This document shows, piece by piece, positions 32,740 through 44,945 of a DNA stretch of 64,000 bases. The notes beneath the pieces are model-generated. The model worked only from the letters and a program-made list of their open reading frames with translations, made no database searches and had not been told where the DNA came from. How positions within the stretch are numbered: the stretch's first letter is position 1; each line of letters starts with the position of its first letter. This stretch comes from Ricinus communis (taxonomy: Eukaryota > Streptophyta > Magnoliopsida > Malpighiales > Euphorbiaceae), in assembly GCF_019578655.1 (NCBI RefSeq), contig NC_063264.1:15178429-15242428 (forward strand), given 5' to 3'. Made by a program: the position numbers and the translations under genes.

Positions 32740-35700
32740 ACTTTTGACGCATAAAATTCAAGTTTATGTATAATTTTATAATTTTATAATATTTTCTATT
32801 AATTTATTGATTCATAATTATATTCCTAATTATACACTGACTCTAATCCTAAAAAATAGCATATTAATTATATTTTAATATTATATTAATTAATAAATAG
32901 TTTCTTAATCAAATAATGATACTAATTTTATCTTAAAATAGCATATTAATTATTTTTAATATTATATTGACTAATAAATTAGTTTTATAATGAGATAATA
33001 ATTCTAGTTCTAAAAAATAACATCTTAAATTATATTTTTAAATAATTATATTCAATAATAAATTAATTTTTAAATTACATTATAAATTTTTAATTTTAAA
33101 AATAGTAATATCAATTATATTGATATATTAATTTATATAATATTAAAATTAATTAATAAATAATTTCTATATTATTATTATTAATAAAATTTTAAAATTT
33201 TAAAATTTTAAAGACATTTAAAAATAGTTAGTTTGCTATTATTTTTAAGATTTTAAAAATTAATATTAAATTTTATATATCAACTTGATTGTATAATCAA
33301 AATAATAATAATAATCGTGCAATGCAAAGATAAATGACGAGTAAATACTAGTTTTGCTCCTTACAAAAGAATTGTACTTGATTTAGTTTTGATTTGATTA
33401 TAATCACATGCTTATACTAATGTGTTATTAGTTCTTTTCGATACAATTCTATTCATAGTAGTGTAAAAGATTTATTTTTACTTTTTTTTTTTAGTTTTCT
33501 ATCATGTAATTATATTTTTTTTTTATAAAATCTCAGTGTTATATTTGTATACAAATTTATTTTTATATTATTATATCTATTTTTTTCTATTAAATTATAT
33601 TAAATTACCCACTTTCATTTAATTATACATGTATATACTAATTGTTATTGAGTTTGTTTTACTTAATATCAATTAAAAATTCTATTTTACAACTAATATT
33701 GAAATCTTAATAGAATTAGATTTTTAGAGTTACTTAATTGTTGATATTTTTTATAGCCTTTTTATGGTATAATCTAGAATATATTAAGAAAAGAAAGCAT
33801 GAATTAGTTAGCAAAAAAATAAAAATCAAGAAAAAAAGGATATTATTCTTCTTGTTATGTAGCATGGAGTCTGTTTGACTCTTAAAAAAAGAAATAAAAA
33901 AAGAAAAAGACTTACAAATTTCATGCAATATAATTTCATTATTTTTCTCTCCTTTGTGTTCACACCTATTTGTCATTTGTCACACACTTTGTTGTTGTTG
34001 TTTTATTTAATTAATTAATTTTATTTTTTTTAATTAGCTCCAAATAGATGGTATTTAGATTCAATTTTTTATCCATTCAATCACAATCTATACAAACTAA
34101 TAAACTAAATTTAATTATTAATAATTAGGCCAGCTAATTTTCAAATTAAGATGATTCGTTTTTTTTTTTTTTTGAACATCATTTGTTTTAACGTCATTCT
34201 AAATATTTATTAGTTTTGAAACAAATAATGTTTTGTAAATAAAATAAATTATATCCTAAATCTCTAAACTATAAGTATACAATCTCTATTTTATTTTGCT
34301 GTATCATTGCAGTAGTTGGAAGATCCATGCACACTTCCAAACAGAAAACCAATTAATGATAATAATGATATATAAAACCCATTTGATCCCTTGTGAATTG
34401 GTATTAAGATAGATAGTCAATTGATTAGTCTAAATAGAGCTTCACAACTCATCCGCCAATTGTTTTGGTATATACATGAATTTTTTAAATTTTTGGGAGG
34501 AGTTGTCAAATATGAGCCTCAATCACTTAATCGCATGTTAAGAGACAAAATTATGAATGTAATCATTTAAGTATTGAAATAAATTAACTAATATTATCAA
34601 TTTTTTTTTGTTTCTATTGGAAGTACAATGACATATATTAATCTTCACAATGACAATGCTATATTTATAAAGTCTCTAATTAATATTATTAATAAAATGA
34701 AAAATTCTAATAAGATTATAACTAATTTAAATTCTTGTTATTTGGTATTTTGTTCTCGGATATATGTGTTTGATTATCACAAATTATTTATATTAATAGT
34801 TATAAATTGTATGGTGGATTATATAAATTTGCTGAAATCATTTTGAAAGAACTTTTACAGTTGTATCTTTTGACTTAAGATTCTAAGCGTCAACTCAGAT
34901 AATAAATGAGTTCTCTTTGCGGACACTTTGGCATGACTAGTGATATGTACGAGTAAAATTCTGAATTGAAGAAATTTTTAATTAGATTTAATTTATCATA
35001 TCCATAAAATTAATTATAGAATAATTTATAATATTGTTTATTAGTTTTTATTTTTATATTAACATATTTTTAGTATGAGTTATTAATAATAATAAATAAA
35101 TTAATCAATAAAATTATAATATTTAATAAGTGTACGAATTACTGGTAGACTGAAACTATCTAAATGTTTCTTAATTTTTTAAAAGAATTAAACCAAAATA
35201 AAAATATTTATACATTTATTTTTTCAGGTATAATTTTTTTTAAAATAGGAATTAATTTGTTTCAGTTGGATGTTAAATGAAAAAGAAATTCAATCTAATT
35301 GAATTATCCAAATATTTTATATTATATTAGTAAATAATTATTCTATGCAATTGGATTATCCAGTTTGGTTATTTCAAATTATTTTCTTATTTTATAAGAT
35401 TTATTTTATATTTATAAGTCAAATTATTCAGTTCAATTCATTCAATTTTAATTTTTAATAGAATTTATATTTACAAAGAACATAATTTATTTAGTTCAGT
35501 ACAGTTTTACATTTTAGTTGGATTTAATTATAATAAAATTATTATATTATAAAATTAAAAATTTCAGAAATAAAATATTAAATTTTTTATCAACATAGAG
35601 ATTTTATATGAGTATGTTTTATTAAATAAATTAAAATAATATAATTAAATTATTTCCAAAACAAGTATCTAACTAAAATTAATTATTTTCTATAAATAAT

Positions 35701-37615
35701 AACTTTAATAAAAATATTATTACATAAAATATACAAAACCTAGTACTTATATAGGATCATTAAATCAAAGTAGAGATAAAAATTTTAAATATTTTATTTA
35801 AATTTATTTAAAGTTAATTATCAATTAAATTTGTAAAGTATATAATAGCATATGAGTTCCTACTAAACGACAAAGAAACATATCCATAAAATAGTCAGAT
35901 ATGTTTAATAAATATTAGGGTAAAGTTAAAAAAATTATCGTGTGATTTGACGCTTTTTCACTTGAGGAATGAAGATATTTTTTATATCAAAATAGTACAC
36001 GTATTTTATTTTCTTAATATTTTTAGGTGTATGTTTATATTTTTATTAGTTTTTACATAATTTTACATATATTTAATATAAACTATTACTAAATTGTAAT
36101 TTATAAGCAATATACCATCTAACAATGCATAAAGAATTCATAAATATATTAAAATTTTATTTTAAAAATTATTGTTTAAACTTGATTAAAATTTAAAATA
36201 TATATTTTAATAATTTCTTATAATCACAAAATATCTAATTGGATTATAAATTAATTAAAAATACTTATTTTATAAATATTTATATTTCTATTAATATTTA
36301 CAATCTAAAAAATGAGAAAATATTGAATGTACATAAAAAATACTAAAAAAATAAAACATATGTTACTCATTTAATGTGAAAAATATCTCTATCACTTAAA
36401 TGTAAAAGTGTCAAACCACATAATTATTTTTTAAATTTTACTTTAAATATTATATTATATTAACTTATCAAATATTTTTAAATTATGAGTTTTACAATAA
36501 TAATTTACACGTGTAATGTATATGACGAATAAATCCTTTATGAGAATTTTTTAACTGGTATTGATCAATAATTAATCTAATTTCACCCTAACTTTACATA
36601 TAATTAATTCAGTTTTATACATTACTAATCCTAATAGAATTAATTAATGATTAATCTAAATCAATCCTAACTCTAACATAATTTCATATACATTCCTAAT
36701 CATATAAAAAAGTTGATGAATCTATATATCATACTATATACATACATGCTAGAGTTCAAATAACTCAATACAAATTTTTAAAAATTAAAAATAAAATATT
36801 ATAAAAAAAACTAAATTACTTTTTATATTATTTTTTATATATTAATTCATTTATTTATTATTATTATGTTACATCATTAGTAGGATTATTGTAAGTGAAT
36901 TATTTTAAATGGTTAATATTTTTTTTATATATTAAATTAAGTACACCAAAGTATCTATATAGTTTGAGGTATTTTGAATTCAAAAGAACTCATTCTTACT
37001 TTGTTTTTAGTGAATCCAATGCAAAATATCAAGCAATATAGAAGAAAATATGATTTATATTTTTTGATGATTATTTACTATTTATTAGCTTATGTCAATA
37101 TTTTATATTTTTGATTATGAAAATTTAAAATTTCTCTCTTCTTATATTATCTTTTATTTACTATTGTTTCTTGTAAAATAAAAAATTTTATTTTTGTATA
37201 ATTATGATTATGTTACTATTAAAAGTATTATTTTATAAAATTAAAAATTTTAAGAAAAGTTATTAAAACTATTATTAAATTCTTATATTTATTTCTTATA
37301 AACATCGAAATTTTATTTAAATATTTTTTATTAAATAATTTATTAAATTAATATAATTAAATTATTTCTAAAGAATCAATAAAATCTATTATTCAACTAA
37401 AATAAATTATTTTCCATAAATAATAACTTTAATATAATTAAAATTAGATACATATAAAACTTAGTATTGACAAAGGGTTCAGATATTTTTTTAATTATTA
37501 AATTAAAGTAAAAATATTAAAATATCTTAAAATTTTATATAAATTAATATAATATCTAATTATTTATTAAATAATCATGTTTTGAAAATATAAAAAAATA
37601 AAAAAGTAAAAGAAA
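32740..37615. other. AT-rich gene-poor stretch
   Basis: Almost entirely A/T with homopolymer runs. The few open frames (for example 34628-34846) are rich in Asn/Ile/Lys/Leu and carry no motif. I see no gene, LTR end or clear inverted repeat here. Confidence 0.6.
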
Positions 37616-38411
37616 CAGTTTAGGATGCTGATAGATGTATGTTTGGAGGAACTTTCAGGTTGTCACCATAGTTTATAGTTCTGAGAGTCTCAAGTGATGA
37701 AAATGCAGTTGAATTGAAAACTGGTTGGAAATCTAGTGCTAGAGTGATGTTGAGAAAATTTATGTTGATTAAAATAGGGGATTTCTAAAAAAGGTTCTTT
37801 CTCAGTAGCCTTATGTTTTAGTGACCTAGATCTTCTACCTACTGAAGAACGATAAATTTTTTTCTCAAATTAGCTTCTGTCTTTTTCTTTTTTTCTTTTC
37901 TTTGATGATTCTTGTTATCTCTCTCTGAGTGTTTCTCCCTTAAAACCCTAAATACCTCTTTCTATTTATAGAAGTAGGGTTTCAAAGAAAACCCTAAAAG
38001 AAATAATAATCTCAATTAATTTTAAAAATAATTTGATAATTATCCAAATTTAATTCTTTAAATTTAAATAATTATCATTAAAAATCCATAATAATTGTCA
38101 AAACCTTCTAGAATCTGAATCTGGATGTAAAATCGTTAAAAAAAACGACGGCTCTACATAAAGAAAGTTTAAAAAAATTTACAATTAGATTCCTGAATTT
38201 ATGAAATTTCTCGTTTTGATCCTCAATCTTTAATTTTTCTTGACAATTAACTCCAAATTGATTTTAAAAAGAGAGTTTTGGTTGGATTAAGCTCAATCTT
38301 AACCTCAGATTCACTCGTTCTTCATCTCCTGAGACTCGAGAAGGCAGTACCTTCATTATAGAGTTTTCCGTAATTCCCTCGATATTTGGATCCGAAAAAT
38401 GGATACTGACA
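37616..38411 (-). repeat. Partial LTR of the Tat family (LTR copy B)
   Basis: On the minus strand it begins TGTCAGTATCC at 38411 and follows the first 750-800 bases of LTR copy C (53511 and onward), then ends near 37616. It carries the TATA box CTATAAATAG on the minus strand (complement 37962-37970). It truncates the LINE ORF1-like gene. The 3' half of the LTR is missing. Confidence 0.75.
37962..37970 (-). promoter_or_regulatory. TATA box in LTR copy B
   Basis: The minus strand reads TATAAATAG. The equivalent positions in copies C (about 54027-54034) and D (57475-57481) read tctataag and tataaat, so the box is conserved in the family. Confidence 0.55.
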
Positions 38412-39018
38412 CTCGCTTCTAAATTCTCCACTTTTCTCAAAACCATTTCTGAAATCATCTTGCTTATCCCTCAACCACCTTTGTCCGCCACCTCCCTCTC
38501 TACGCTGGCTGGAAGCAAAAAGGCCACCTTCCCCACTCTTTAGTAATCGGCTCCATAGGCATAAATAATTTTTAATGACATAATCCTTCAGTTTGATCTA
38601 ACTTCCCACAAATGAAGCATAAAGCTCTTATTGTTTCATACTTTAACTTTACTAAAGACCACTCACCATAACCCTTCCTAATCTTTTTGAACCTCTTAAA
38701 AGGATTACTAACATCTATTCGCACCTTGATTCTCATATAGTTCTGCTAGAAACCTGAATTATTATTAACATCATATTCCGGAAACTCACCAAGAAAATTC
38801 CCAAATTGTCTACCAACATTCTCAGACATATATCCAATTGGAAGCTAAAAAATATAAACCTATAATTCAACGTGCATTAGAGGAACTTGTCCAGATATCC
38901 CCTAGTTTAAGTTGATGCAAGAGAAGCAAAAAGTTTTCATATGTCTAAGGAGCCCCATCTTTGCATATCCACGATATGGAAAAATTAGAAGAGATAAACT
39001 GAAAGGACCAACCTCTTT
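38412..39018 (-). pseudogene. LINE ORF1-like DUF4283 / zinc-knuckle gene, 3' part
   Basis: On the minus strand from 39018 down: VGPFSLS, PYRGYAKMGLLRHMKTF, LPIGYMSENVGRQFGNFLGE, YMRIKVRIDVSNPFKRFKK and CFICGKLDQTEGLC. This is the order of plant DUF4283 proteins with a terminal CCHC-type knuckle, often ORF1 of L1-type LINEs. The knuckle His is replaced by Gln. Several stops occur. A stretch with WLRDKQDDFRN follows before LTR copy B cuts in at 38411. ORF1 proteins of LINEs bind element RNA. The 5' part lies beyond the chromovirus at 44977-45166. Confidence 0.75.
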
Positions 39019-39669
39019 TGTCACGTGAGTTTTATTTTATCCTCAAACTTTGCCCACATGCGGCCTAGCTCACTTGATTCCCCCGAAGTCAAGATTGCTA
39101 GTCAGCCTTCCCTCGGATGCCAAACTCGGTAAAATGGCAGCAATTACGCCAGCGGAAGTAAGCTTAAGAAAGTGGCACAAAGAGAGCACAAGAGTTTTGG
39201 AAAGATAAGCTTATATTGCTTAGTTCTCTCTATATATCCGTCCTTCCTTATCTTACAAATGAAGCATGGAGGTGGTATTTATAGGCATGGATGGCCACCA
39301 TCCCACCTCCTTAAAAGAATGTCCTAGAATACTACTTATGTCCATACAAGTCTAGAATATTCTAGAATAGCCTACATGTGTCTAGAATATTCTAGAGTAT
39401 TCTAGTATATACAAGAATTGTCCCCTCCCTTCTAGAATGTTCTAGAAGTATCTACACCCTTCTAGAATATTCTAAAAGTATTTAAATCCTTCTAGATTAT
39501 TCTAGAAAGTTTTAGACTATTCTAGAGTGTTCTAGAAGGTTCTACACCTTTCTAGAGAGTTCTAGAGTATTCTAGAAAATTCTACACTAGTCTAGAGTGT
39601 TCCGGAGAATTCCATACTATTCTAGTACTCTCGGCAAAAATTTTTGGATTTGAGCTCCACGGTGTGACA
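39019..39669 (-). repeat. 3' LTR of the chromovirus
   Basis: On the minus strand it opens TGTCACACCGTGGAGCTC, then U3 with the 10-bp TTCTAGAA array (39635-39351), a TATA box (39284-39276) and an R/U5 region ending ACTCACGTGACA. The length of 651 bp is normal for plant chromoviruses. Confidence 0.92.
39351..39635 (-). promoter_or_regulatory. Heat-shock-element-like 10-bp array in U3 (3' LTR)
   Basis: Units of the form ttctagaann repeat at a strict 10-bp spacing, with about 20 consecutive units at 39431-39630 and five more at 39351-39410. TTCnnGAAnnTTCnnGAA is perfect at 39430-39447, and GAAnnTTCnnGAA is perfect at 39355-39367. These match the binding consensus of heat-shock factor. The array ends about 70 bases upstream of the TATA box in transcription direction. 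Confidence 0.75.
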
Positions 39670-39680
39670 TTCTCCCCCAC

Positions 39681-39880
39681 CTAATCTGGCAACGCCCCCG
39701 TTGCCTTCTCCTCGTAAGCTTTGATTTGCTCCTCGAATTGCCACAAATCGCGAATCGGCTCCCAACTTGCCTCACTTTCGGGAAGTCCTTTCCACTTGAC
39801 AAGAAACTCCGTCATTGGAGGTTGATTGGATTGTGGCACCTTACGATGGGAGATGATATAGTCCATCTCTTTATCATACT
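39681..39880 (-). pseudogene. Chromodomain of the chromovirus integrase
   Basis: EMDYIISHRKVPQ, then FLVKWKGLPESEASWEPI and LWQFEEQIKAYEEK, form a complete chromodomain with the aromatic Tyr and both Trp in place. In the family this domain binds modified histone H3 and steers insertion to heterochromatin. The frame ends normally at 39681, 12 bases before the 3' LTR. Confidence 0.9.
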
Positions 39881-41150
39881 GAGCCCGCACATTCAAAGGA
39901 GCTCTTGTAGACTTACCTTGGCTCGGGTCATCGCGATCCTCCTTATAAGGCTTCAGCATGCTCACATGAAAGACAGGATGGATTTTGATGGCTTGTGGAA
40001 GTTCCACCTTGTACGCTACCTTACCCACACGTTTGATAATGGGGAAAGGTCCATCATACCTTCTTCTGAGTCCCCAATGAAGTCCGTCGGCTTTACCATG
40101 CAAGTATAGCTTGGCAAGCACCTTGTCCCCTTCTTTGAACTCCATTGGTCTCCTCTTCTTGTCCGCCCACTTCTTCATTCGCTTGGACGCTTTTTCCAAG
40201 TAGGCTCGAGCAACGTCGGCCTGCTCCCTCCATTCCTTCGCAAGCTTGAAGGCGGGTGGACTTCGGCTTGACCAATCCATGGCAAGAGTGCTTGGTGTGT
40301 AGGGTTGTTGGCCCGTAACTATCTCGAATGGACTCTTGCCTGTAGACTCGCTTCTTTGCAAGTTGTAAGAGAACTGGGCAACATCAAGCAGCTTCGCCCA
40401 ATCTCGTTGGTTGGCACTCACGTAGTGCCTCAAATATAGTTCCAAGAGTGCATTGATCCTCTCGGTTTGCCCATCAGTTTAGGGGTGCATGCTTGTAGAG
40501 AACCTGAGGTCGGTACCTAGCAGCTTGAACAACTCTGTCCAAAAATGACCCGTGAAGCGAGTATCTCGATCGCTTACTATCGATCTTGGCACACCCCAAT
40601 ATTTCACCACTTGCTTCATGAAAAGACGGGCAGCTTCTTCGGCGGTGACGGCCTTTGGAGCGGGAATGAAGATGCCATATTTCGAGAATCGATCCACCAC
40701 CACGAAGATCCATGCACAACCTTCAAATAAAGGAAGCCCTATGATAAAATCCATAGAGACACTTTCCCATGGTCTCCTAGGAATAGGAAGTGGCTCTAGT
40801 AAACCACTCGAGGCTTGTTGCTCCATCTTGTCTTGTTGGCACACAAAACAAGTCTTCATGTAGGCCTCCACATCTTCCCTCATGCGAGGCCAATAGTAGG
40901 CATTCTCCACAAGCGCCATCGTGCGTTGTATGCCTGGATGACCCGCCCACTTGCTGTTGTGGCACTCTTTAAGGATCTCTTTTCTAAGATTGTCATGGAG
41001 CGGCACGTATAGTCTCCTTCTTTTGGTATAAAGCAAGTCTCCTTCTAGCCAAAATCTTCGAGTCTTGCCTTCTCGAACAAGAGTAAAGAAGTTCTTGGCC
41101 ATAGAATCATGCTTTAGCCCCTCCTTGATGCTCTCCACCAAGTTGCATGT
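39880..41150 (-). pseudogene. Chromovirus integrase
   Basis: The zinc-binding part is HNSKWAGHPGIQRTM with CFVCQQDK (HHCC layout). The core has VSMDFIIGLP (first Asp), IVSDRDTRFTG (second Asp) and, after a TAA at 40479-40481 replacing Gln in the TDGQTER motif, the third acidic region. SYNLQRSESTGKSPFEIV and the GPFPIIKRVGKVAYKVELP module with HPVFHVSMLKPY follow. It inserts the element DNA into chromosomes. Confidence 0.92.
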
Positions 41151-41594
41151 AGGGCGGCTTATATCGGCAAGCTCCCACTTTCTACTTAGTGCATCGGCAA
41201 TAAGGTTTACTTTACCTGGCTTATACTCCATGACGTAGTTGAATTCCGCAAGAAAGTCTTGCCACCTAGCTTGCTTCGGTGTGAGCTTTTTTTGTGTTTG
41301 AAAGTAGCTAGTGGCAACATTGTCGGTCTTGACAATAAACTTGCTCCCAAGCAAGTAGTGCCTTTATGTTCGCAAGTAATGGACTATAGCGGTCATCTCC
41401 TTCTCTTGCACCGTATACTTCTTTTTGGTATCATTCAACTTCCTGCTTTCAAAGGCTATTGGATGCCCCTCTTGCATAAGTACTCCACCAATAGCAAAGT
41501 CGAAAGCATCTGTGTGGATTTCGAATGCCTTCGTATGGTCAGAAAGTGCTAAGACCGGCTCCTCCATGATGGCCTTCTTTAGCCCTTCAAAGGC
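41150..41594 (-). pseudogene. Chromovirus RNase H
   Basis: The frame gives AFEGLKKAIMEEPVLAL, FEIHTDAFDFAIGGVLMQ (Asp at the first catalytic position), YTVQEKEMTAIVHYLRT (catalytic Glu), a TAA at 41364-41366, FIVKTDNVATSYFQ (Asp) and KVNLIADALSRK at the end. It removes RNA from the hybrid during replication. Confidence 0.9.
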
Positions 41595-42722
41595 TTATTG
41601 GCACTTCGTAGACCAATCCCAAGCACGACCCTTCTTTAATAGATCCGTCAAAGGAGTGGCAATGGAAGAATAGCCCTTTATGAACCTTCGATAATAGTTC
41701 ACCAAACCAAGGAAAGATCTCAACTCGGTCACCTTGGTTGGCGGCTCCCAATCTTGGATGGCCTTCACTTTTGAACCATCCATCCGTAGCTTTCCATCAC
41801 CTACAATATGCCCAAGGAATGCCACCTCTCGTTGGGCAAAGGAGCATTTCTCCTTCTTGACGTAGAGCTCGTTATCCAGCAAGGCTTTGAACACTAGCCT
41901 TAGATGCTCTACGTGCTCCTCCAAAGTGTTGCTATAAACAACAATATCGTCGAGGTAAACAACGACAAACTGATCAAGGTAAGGAGCAAGTACCTTGTTC
42001 ATAAGTGTACAAAATGTGGCCGGTGCATTCGTGAGGCCAAAGGGCATGACAAGGAACTCGTAGGATCCATATCTCGTCACGCATGCTGTCTTTGGCTCAT
42101 GTCCCTCAGAAATGCGCACTTGATAGTACCCAGACCGCAAATCCAACTTGGTAAACCACTTAGCACCACCAAGTTGATCAAAGATGTCGGCAATGTTAGG
42201 AATCGCTTACTTATTCTTGAATATGATCTTGTTTAGCGTACGGTAGTCTATGCACAACCGAAGAGAACCGTCATGCTTCTTCTGAAACAAGACCGGCGCA
42301 CCATATGGAGCTTTGGATGGCCTTATGTAGCCTGCATCAAGTAGCTCTTTGAGTTGCCTCATTAGTTCCTCTAGCTCCGGAGGCGCCATTCGATAGGGTG
42401 CAAAGGCGGGTGGTTTGGCTCCTTGTTCTAACTCGATTTCGTGGTCCACTTCTCGGTGTGGAGGAAGCTTTTTCGGCAGCTCAGGCGGCATAACATCTTT
42501 GAACTCATCAAGCACGCCTTGGATAGGGCTTGGAAGTGTGGCACCATCAATATGGGGACCTTCTTCCACCTTGAGGGTTGCTAGGAAGGTTGGCTCCTTC
42601 CTTTTTACCCCTTTAGAAAGTTAGATGGCCGATACCATCATATCTTGGCTTAGCTCCCTCTTTATCGGCACCACACAAGGTTGGCCATTCTCCATTATGC
42701 ACATGGTGTTAGCGTAAGGAAC
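41595..42722 (-). pseudogene. Chromovirus reverse transcriptase
   Basis: Read-through gives [54 protein letters not shown] and [18 protein letters not shown], then a stop (42207-42209). [34 protein letters not shown] (catalytic box intact, 41956-41945) and [15 protein letters not shown] follow. Another stop lies at 42621-42623, in the protease-RT linker. The active-site residues are all present. Only the stops break it. Confidence 0.93.
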
Positions 42723-42815
42723 TAAGAATGCCTTCACCATGTCGAGGAAGTCCATGCCAAGATAGAATCGTTGATCATCAATAGGAGCAATGGTGATATC
42801 GACCTTACCTTGCCT

Positions 42816-43085
42816 TTAGCCTATTCGAACGTTGGTCCCTCTCGCTATGCCAATGATAGGTAGCCTCTTAGCATTCACACCCTTGATGAAGCCCTTTTCC
42901 TTTTTATAAGGCAGCCCTATAGAGTTGGCCACCTCCTTCGCCATGTACACCGTATCAGCCCCGGTATCCACCATGGCTTGGATGCTTTTGCCTCTGACGT
43001 TAGTCTCCACGTACATCCGACCACGAGGCTTCTGCTCCACTTTAGCTTGGATGGCATTGAGGAGTCGAATGGAAGCAATTCTTTG
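42816..43085 (-). pseudogene. Chromovirus aspartic protease
   Basis: The frame contains MVDTGADTVYMAKEVA near 42970, with the active-site Asp-Thr-Gly intact, followed by GLPYKKEKGFIKGV and PIIGIARG. A TAA at 42816-42818 interrupts before DITIAPIDDQRFYLGMDFL, the C-terminal part of the domain (to about 42720). It would process gag-pol. Confidence 0.88.
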
Positions 43086-44264
43086 TTATTCTTCTCGCTT
43101 CTCCTCTTCGGTGATTACTAACGCTCTAAGCTTCCCACACTTTGGACACTCGTAAGCACGATGAGGTTCATCACAGATGAAGCAAGCAAGCTTTCTCGGA
43201 GAAGAACTACGCTTGTCTTCCTTCTTCCACTTGCCTTTATCCTTGTACGAAGCCTTACCATCCTTGGTAGAAGATTTTCCTCTATCTCCTCCACCTTTGT
43301 CACTTCCTTCATAATTCTTTACCTTTGGCTTGAATGAGTCCTTCTTCTTCAACTCTATCAAGGACTCGACAACCTCCATCGCGGTGGCAAGGTCTTGCAT
43401 ACCTCGCCTCTCTAGCTCCAATTGAGCCCACCGAGACAAACCATCAATGAAGGCATGGAATGCTTCTTTCTCTCCCAAGTCGGGAATCTCCAACATCAAT
43501 TCGGAGAATTCTTTCACATATTCCCGAATGTAGCCATCTCTATGTTGGAGTCGTCGAAGCTTTGACCTTGCCTCCTTCTCGGCATTGTCGGGATAGAATT
43601 GCTTCTTAAGCTCCCGCATAAAATCATCCTATGTATTAATGGTGCAAAGGCCCTTTTTCACATCCTCGCACCTGCGTCTCCACCATACGGTAGTAATATC
43701 ACTTAAGTAGAGAGATACAAACTTTACCTTAGTGGCGTCGTCCACTATGCCTACTGCATCGAAGTATCTCTCCAAGTTCCACAAGAAGTTGTCGATCTCC
43801 CTTGGACTCCTAGCCCCATCGTAGGCCTTTAGTTTAGGAGCATCGACTTTGTGCACCATTGTTACTTGCGCTCCCCCACTATTCGCCAACGCGGCCTTGC
43901 ACAAGTTAAGCTCCACCTCGAGCTTATCGACCTTCTCCAGGCATTGGGCAAGCAACTTCTTAAGATCCTCATTGTCCCTCGCTAAATTGTCAGCGATAAC
44001 ATTTAAGGCACCTTGCATCTCCCCGCGAAGCTCCTTATCGTCCTCCTTGGACTCTAGCTTCTCGATGCGAAGGTCCATGTCTTCGATTTTATCACACCAA
44101 TCGGACATGGCAGTCTCCACCTTGACTAGCCTTTCCTCCATCGCGCCAATCACGTCGCGGGACTTATCCCTACAGCCCTTTTCGCTATCCTTTCCTCCTT
44201 CCCTTGGAGTGGGAGGAGCGGTAGAAGTGGATTGCTCACCAACTTTAGCCATAATCTCGTGCAA
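43080..44264 (-). pseudogene. Chromovirus gag
   Basis: The frame opens MHEIMAKVGEQ at 44264. A coiled-coil-like charged region (about residues 40-125) leads into the capsid domain with LKAYDGARSPREIDNFLWNL, then after a TAG at 43629-43631 FMRELKKQFYPDN, YVKEFSELMLEIPDL and FIDGLSRWAQLEL. A basic linker and the zinc knuckle CFICDEPHRAYEC (43188-43148) follow. A TAA at 43086-43088 closes the segment. The first stop most likely replaces Trp and the second Gln. Gag builds the particle and binds the element RNA. Confidence 0.9.
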
Positions 44265-44320
44265 GAATTCTCAAAGAACTCAACCGCGCTCTAATGCCAA
44301 CTAGACTTTGATACGAACTT

Positions 44321-44333
44321 GGCTCTGATACCA
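44321..44333 (-). other. Primer-binding site, initiator tRNA-Met, of the chromovirus
   Basis: ggctctgatacca is the exact complement of TGGTATCAGAGCC. It lies two bases inside the 5' LTR end on the minus strand. Confidence 0.9.
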
Positions 44334-44592
44334 ACTGTCACGTGAGTTTTGTTTTATCCCCAAACTTTGTCCACGTGCGGCCTAGCTCACTTGATTCCCC
44401 CGAAGTCAAGATTGCTAGTCAGCCTTCCCTCGGATGCCAAACTCGGCAAAATGGCAGCAATTACGCCAGCGGAAGTAAGCTTAAGAAAGTGGCACAAAGA
44501 GAGCACAAGAGTTTTGGAAAGGTAAGCTTATATTGCTTAGTTCTCTCTATATATCATTCCTTTCTTATCTTACAAATGAAGCATGGAGGTGG

Positions 44593-44601
44593 TATTTATA
44601 G
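44593..44601 (-). promoter_or_regulatory. TATA box of the chromovirus 5' LTR
   Basis: The minus strand reads CTATAAATA. It lies about 70 bases downstream of the repeat array and about 260 bases before the LTR end. The copy in the 3' LTR is at 39276-39284. Confidence 0.7.
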
Positions 44602-44666
44602 GCATGGATGGCCACCATCCCACCTCCTTAAAAGAATGTCATAGAATACTACTTATGTCCATACAA

Positions 44667-44945
44667 GTCTAGAATATTCTAGAATAGCCTACATGTGTCT
44701 AGAATATTCTAGTATATACAAGAATTGTCCCCTCCCTTCTAGAATGTTCTAGAAGTATCTACACCCTTCTAGAATATTCTAGAAGTATCTACATCCTTCT
44801 AGATTGTTCTAGAAAGTTATAAACTATTCTAGAGTGTTCTAGAAGATTCTACACCTTTCTAGAGAGTTCTAGAGTATTCTAGAGAATTCTACACTAGTCT
44901 AGAGTGTTCCGGAGAATTCTATACTACTCTAGTACTCTCGGCAAA
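44667..44945 (-). promoter_or_regulatory. Heat-shock-element-like 10-bp array in U3 (5' LTR)
   Basis: Same array as in the 3' LTR, with one unit fewer near 44711. Perfect tetrameric TTCnnGAA units recur (for example ccttctagaatgttctagaa, starting near 44736). It lies upstream of the TATA box at 44593-44601 on the minus strand. Confidence 0.75.

Noticed and set aside
34628..34846. 72-codon open frame in the AT-rich gap
   Set aside because: Composition is Asn/Ile/Lys/Leu only, with no motif and no neighbouring coding signal. Chance frame.
39351..39635. CRISPR array or ordinary satellite
   Set aside because: The 10-bp units have no spacers and the array occurs inside both LTRs upstream of a TATA box. 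This is plant nuclear DNA, so CRISPR is not expected.
40545..41012. Plus-strand frames opposite the integrase
   Set aside because: They are antisense to the integrase frame and carry no domain.
43849..44304. 151-codon plus-strand frame
   Set aside because: It lies antisense to the chromovirus gag and is Ser/Leu-rich. It is a shadow of the gag frame.
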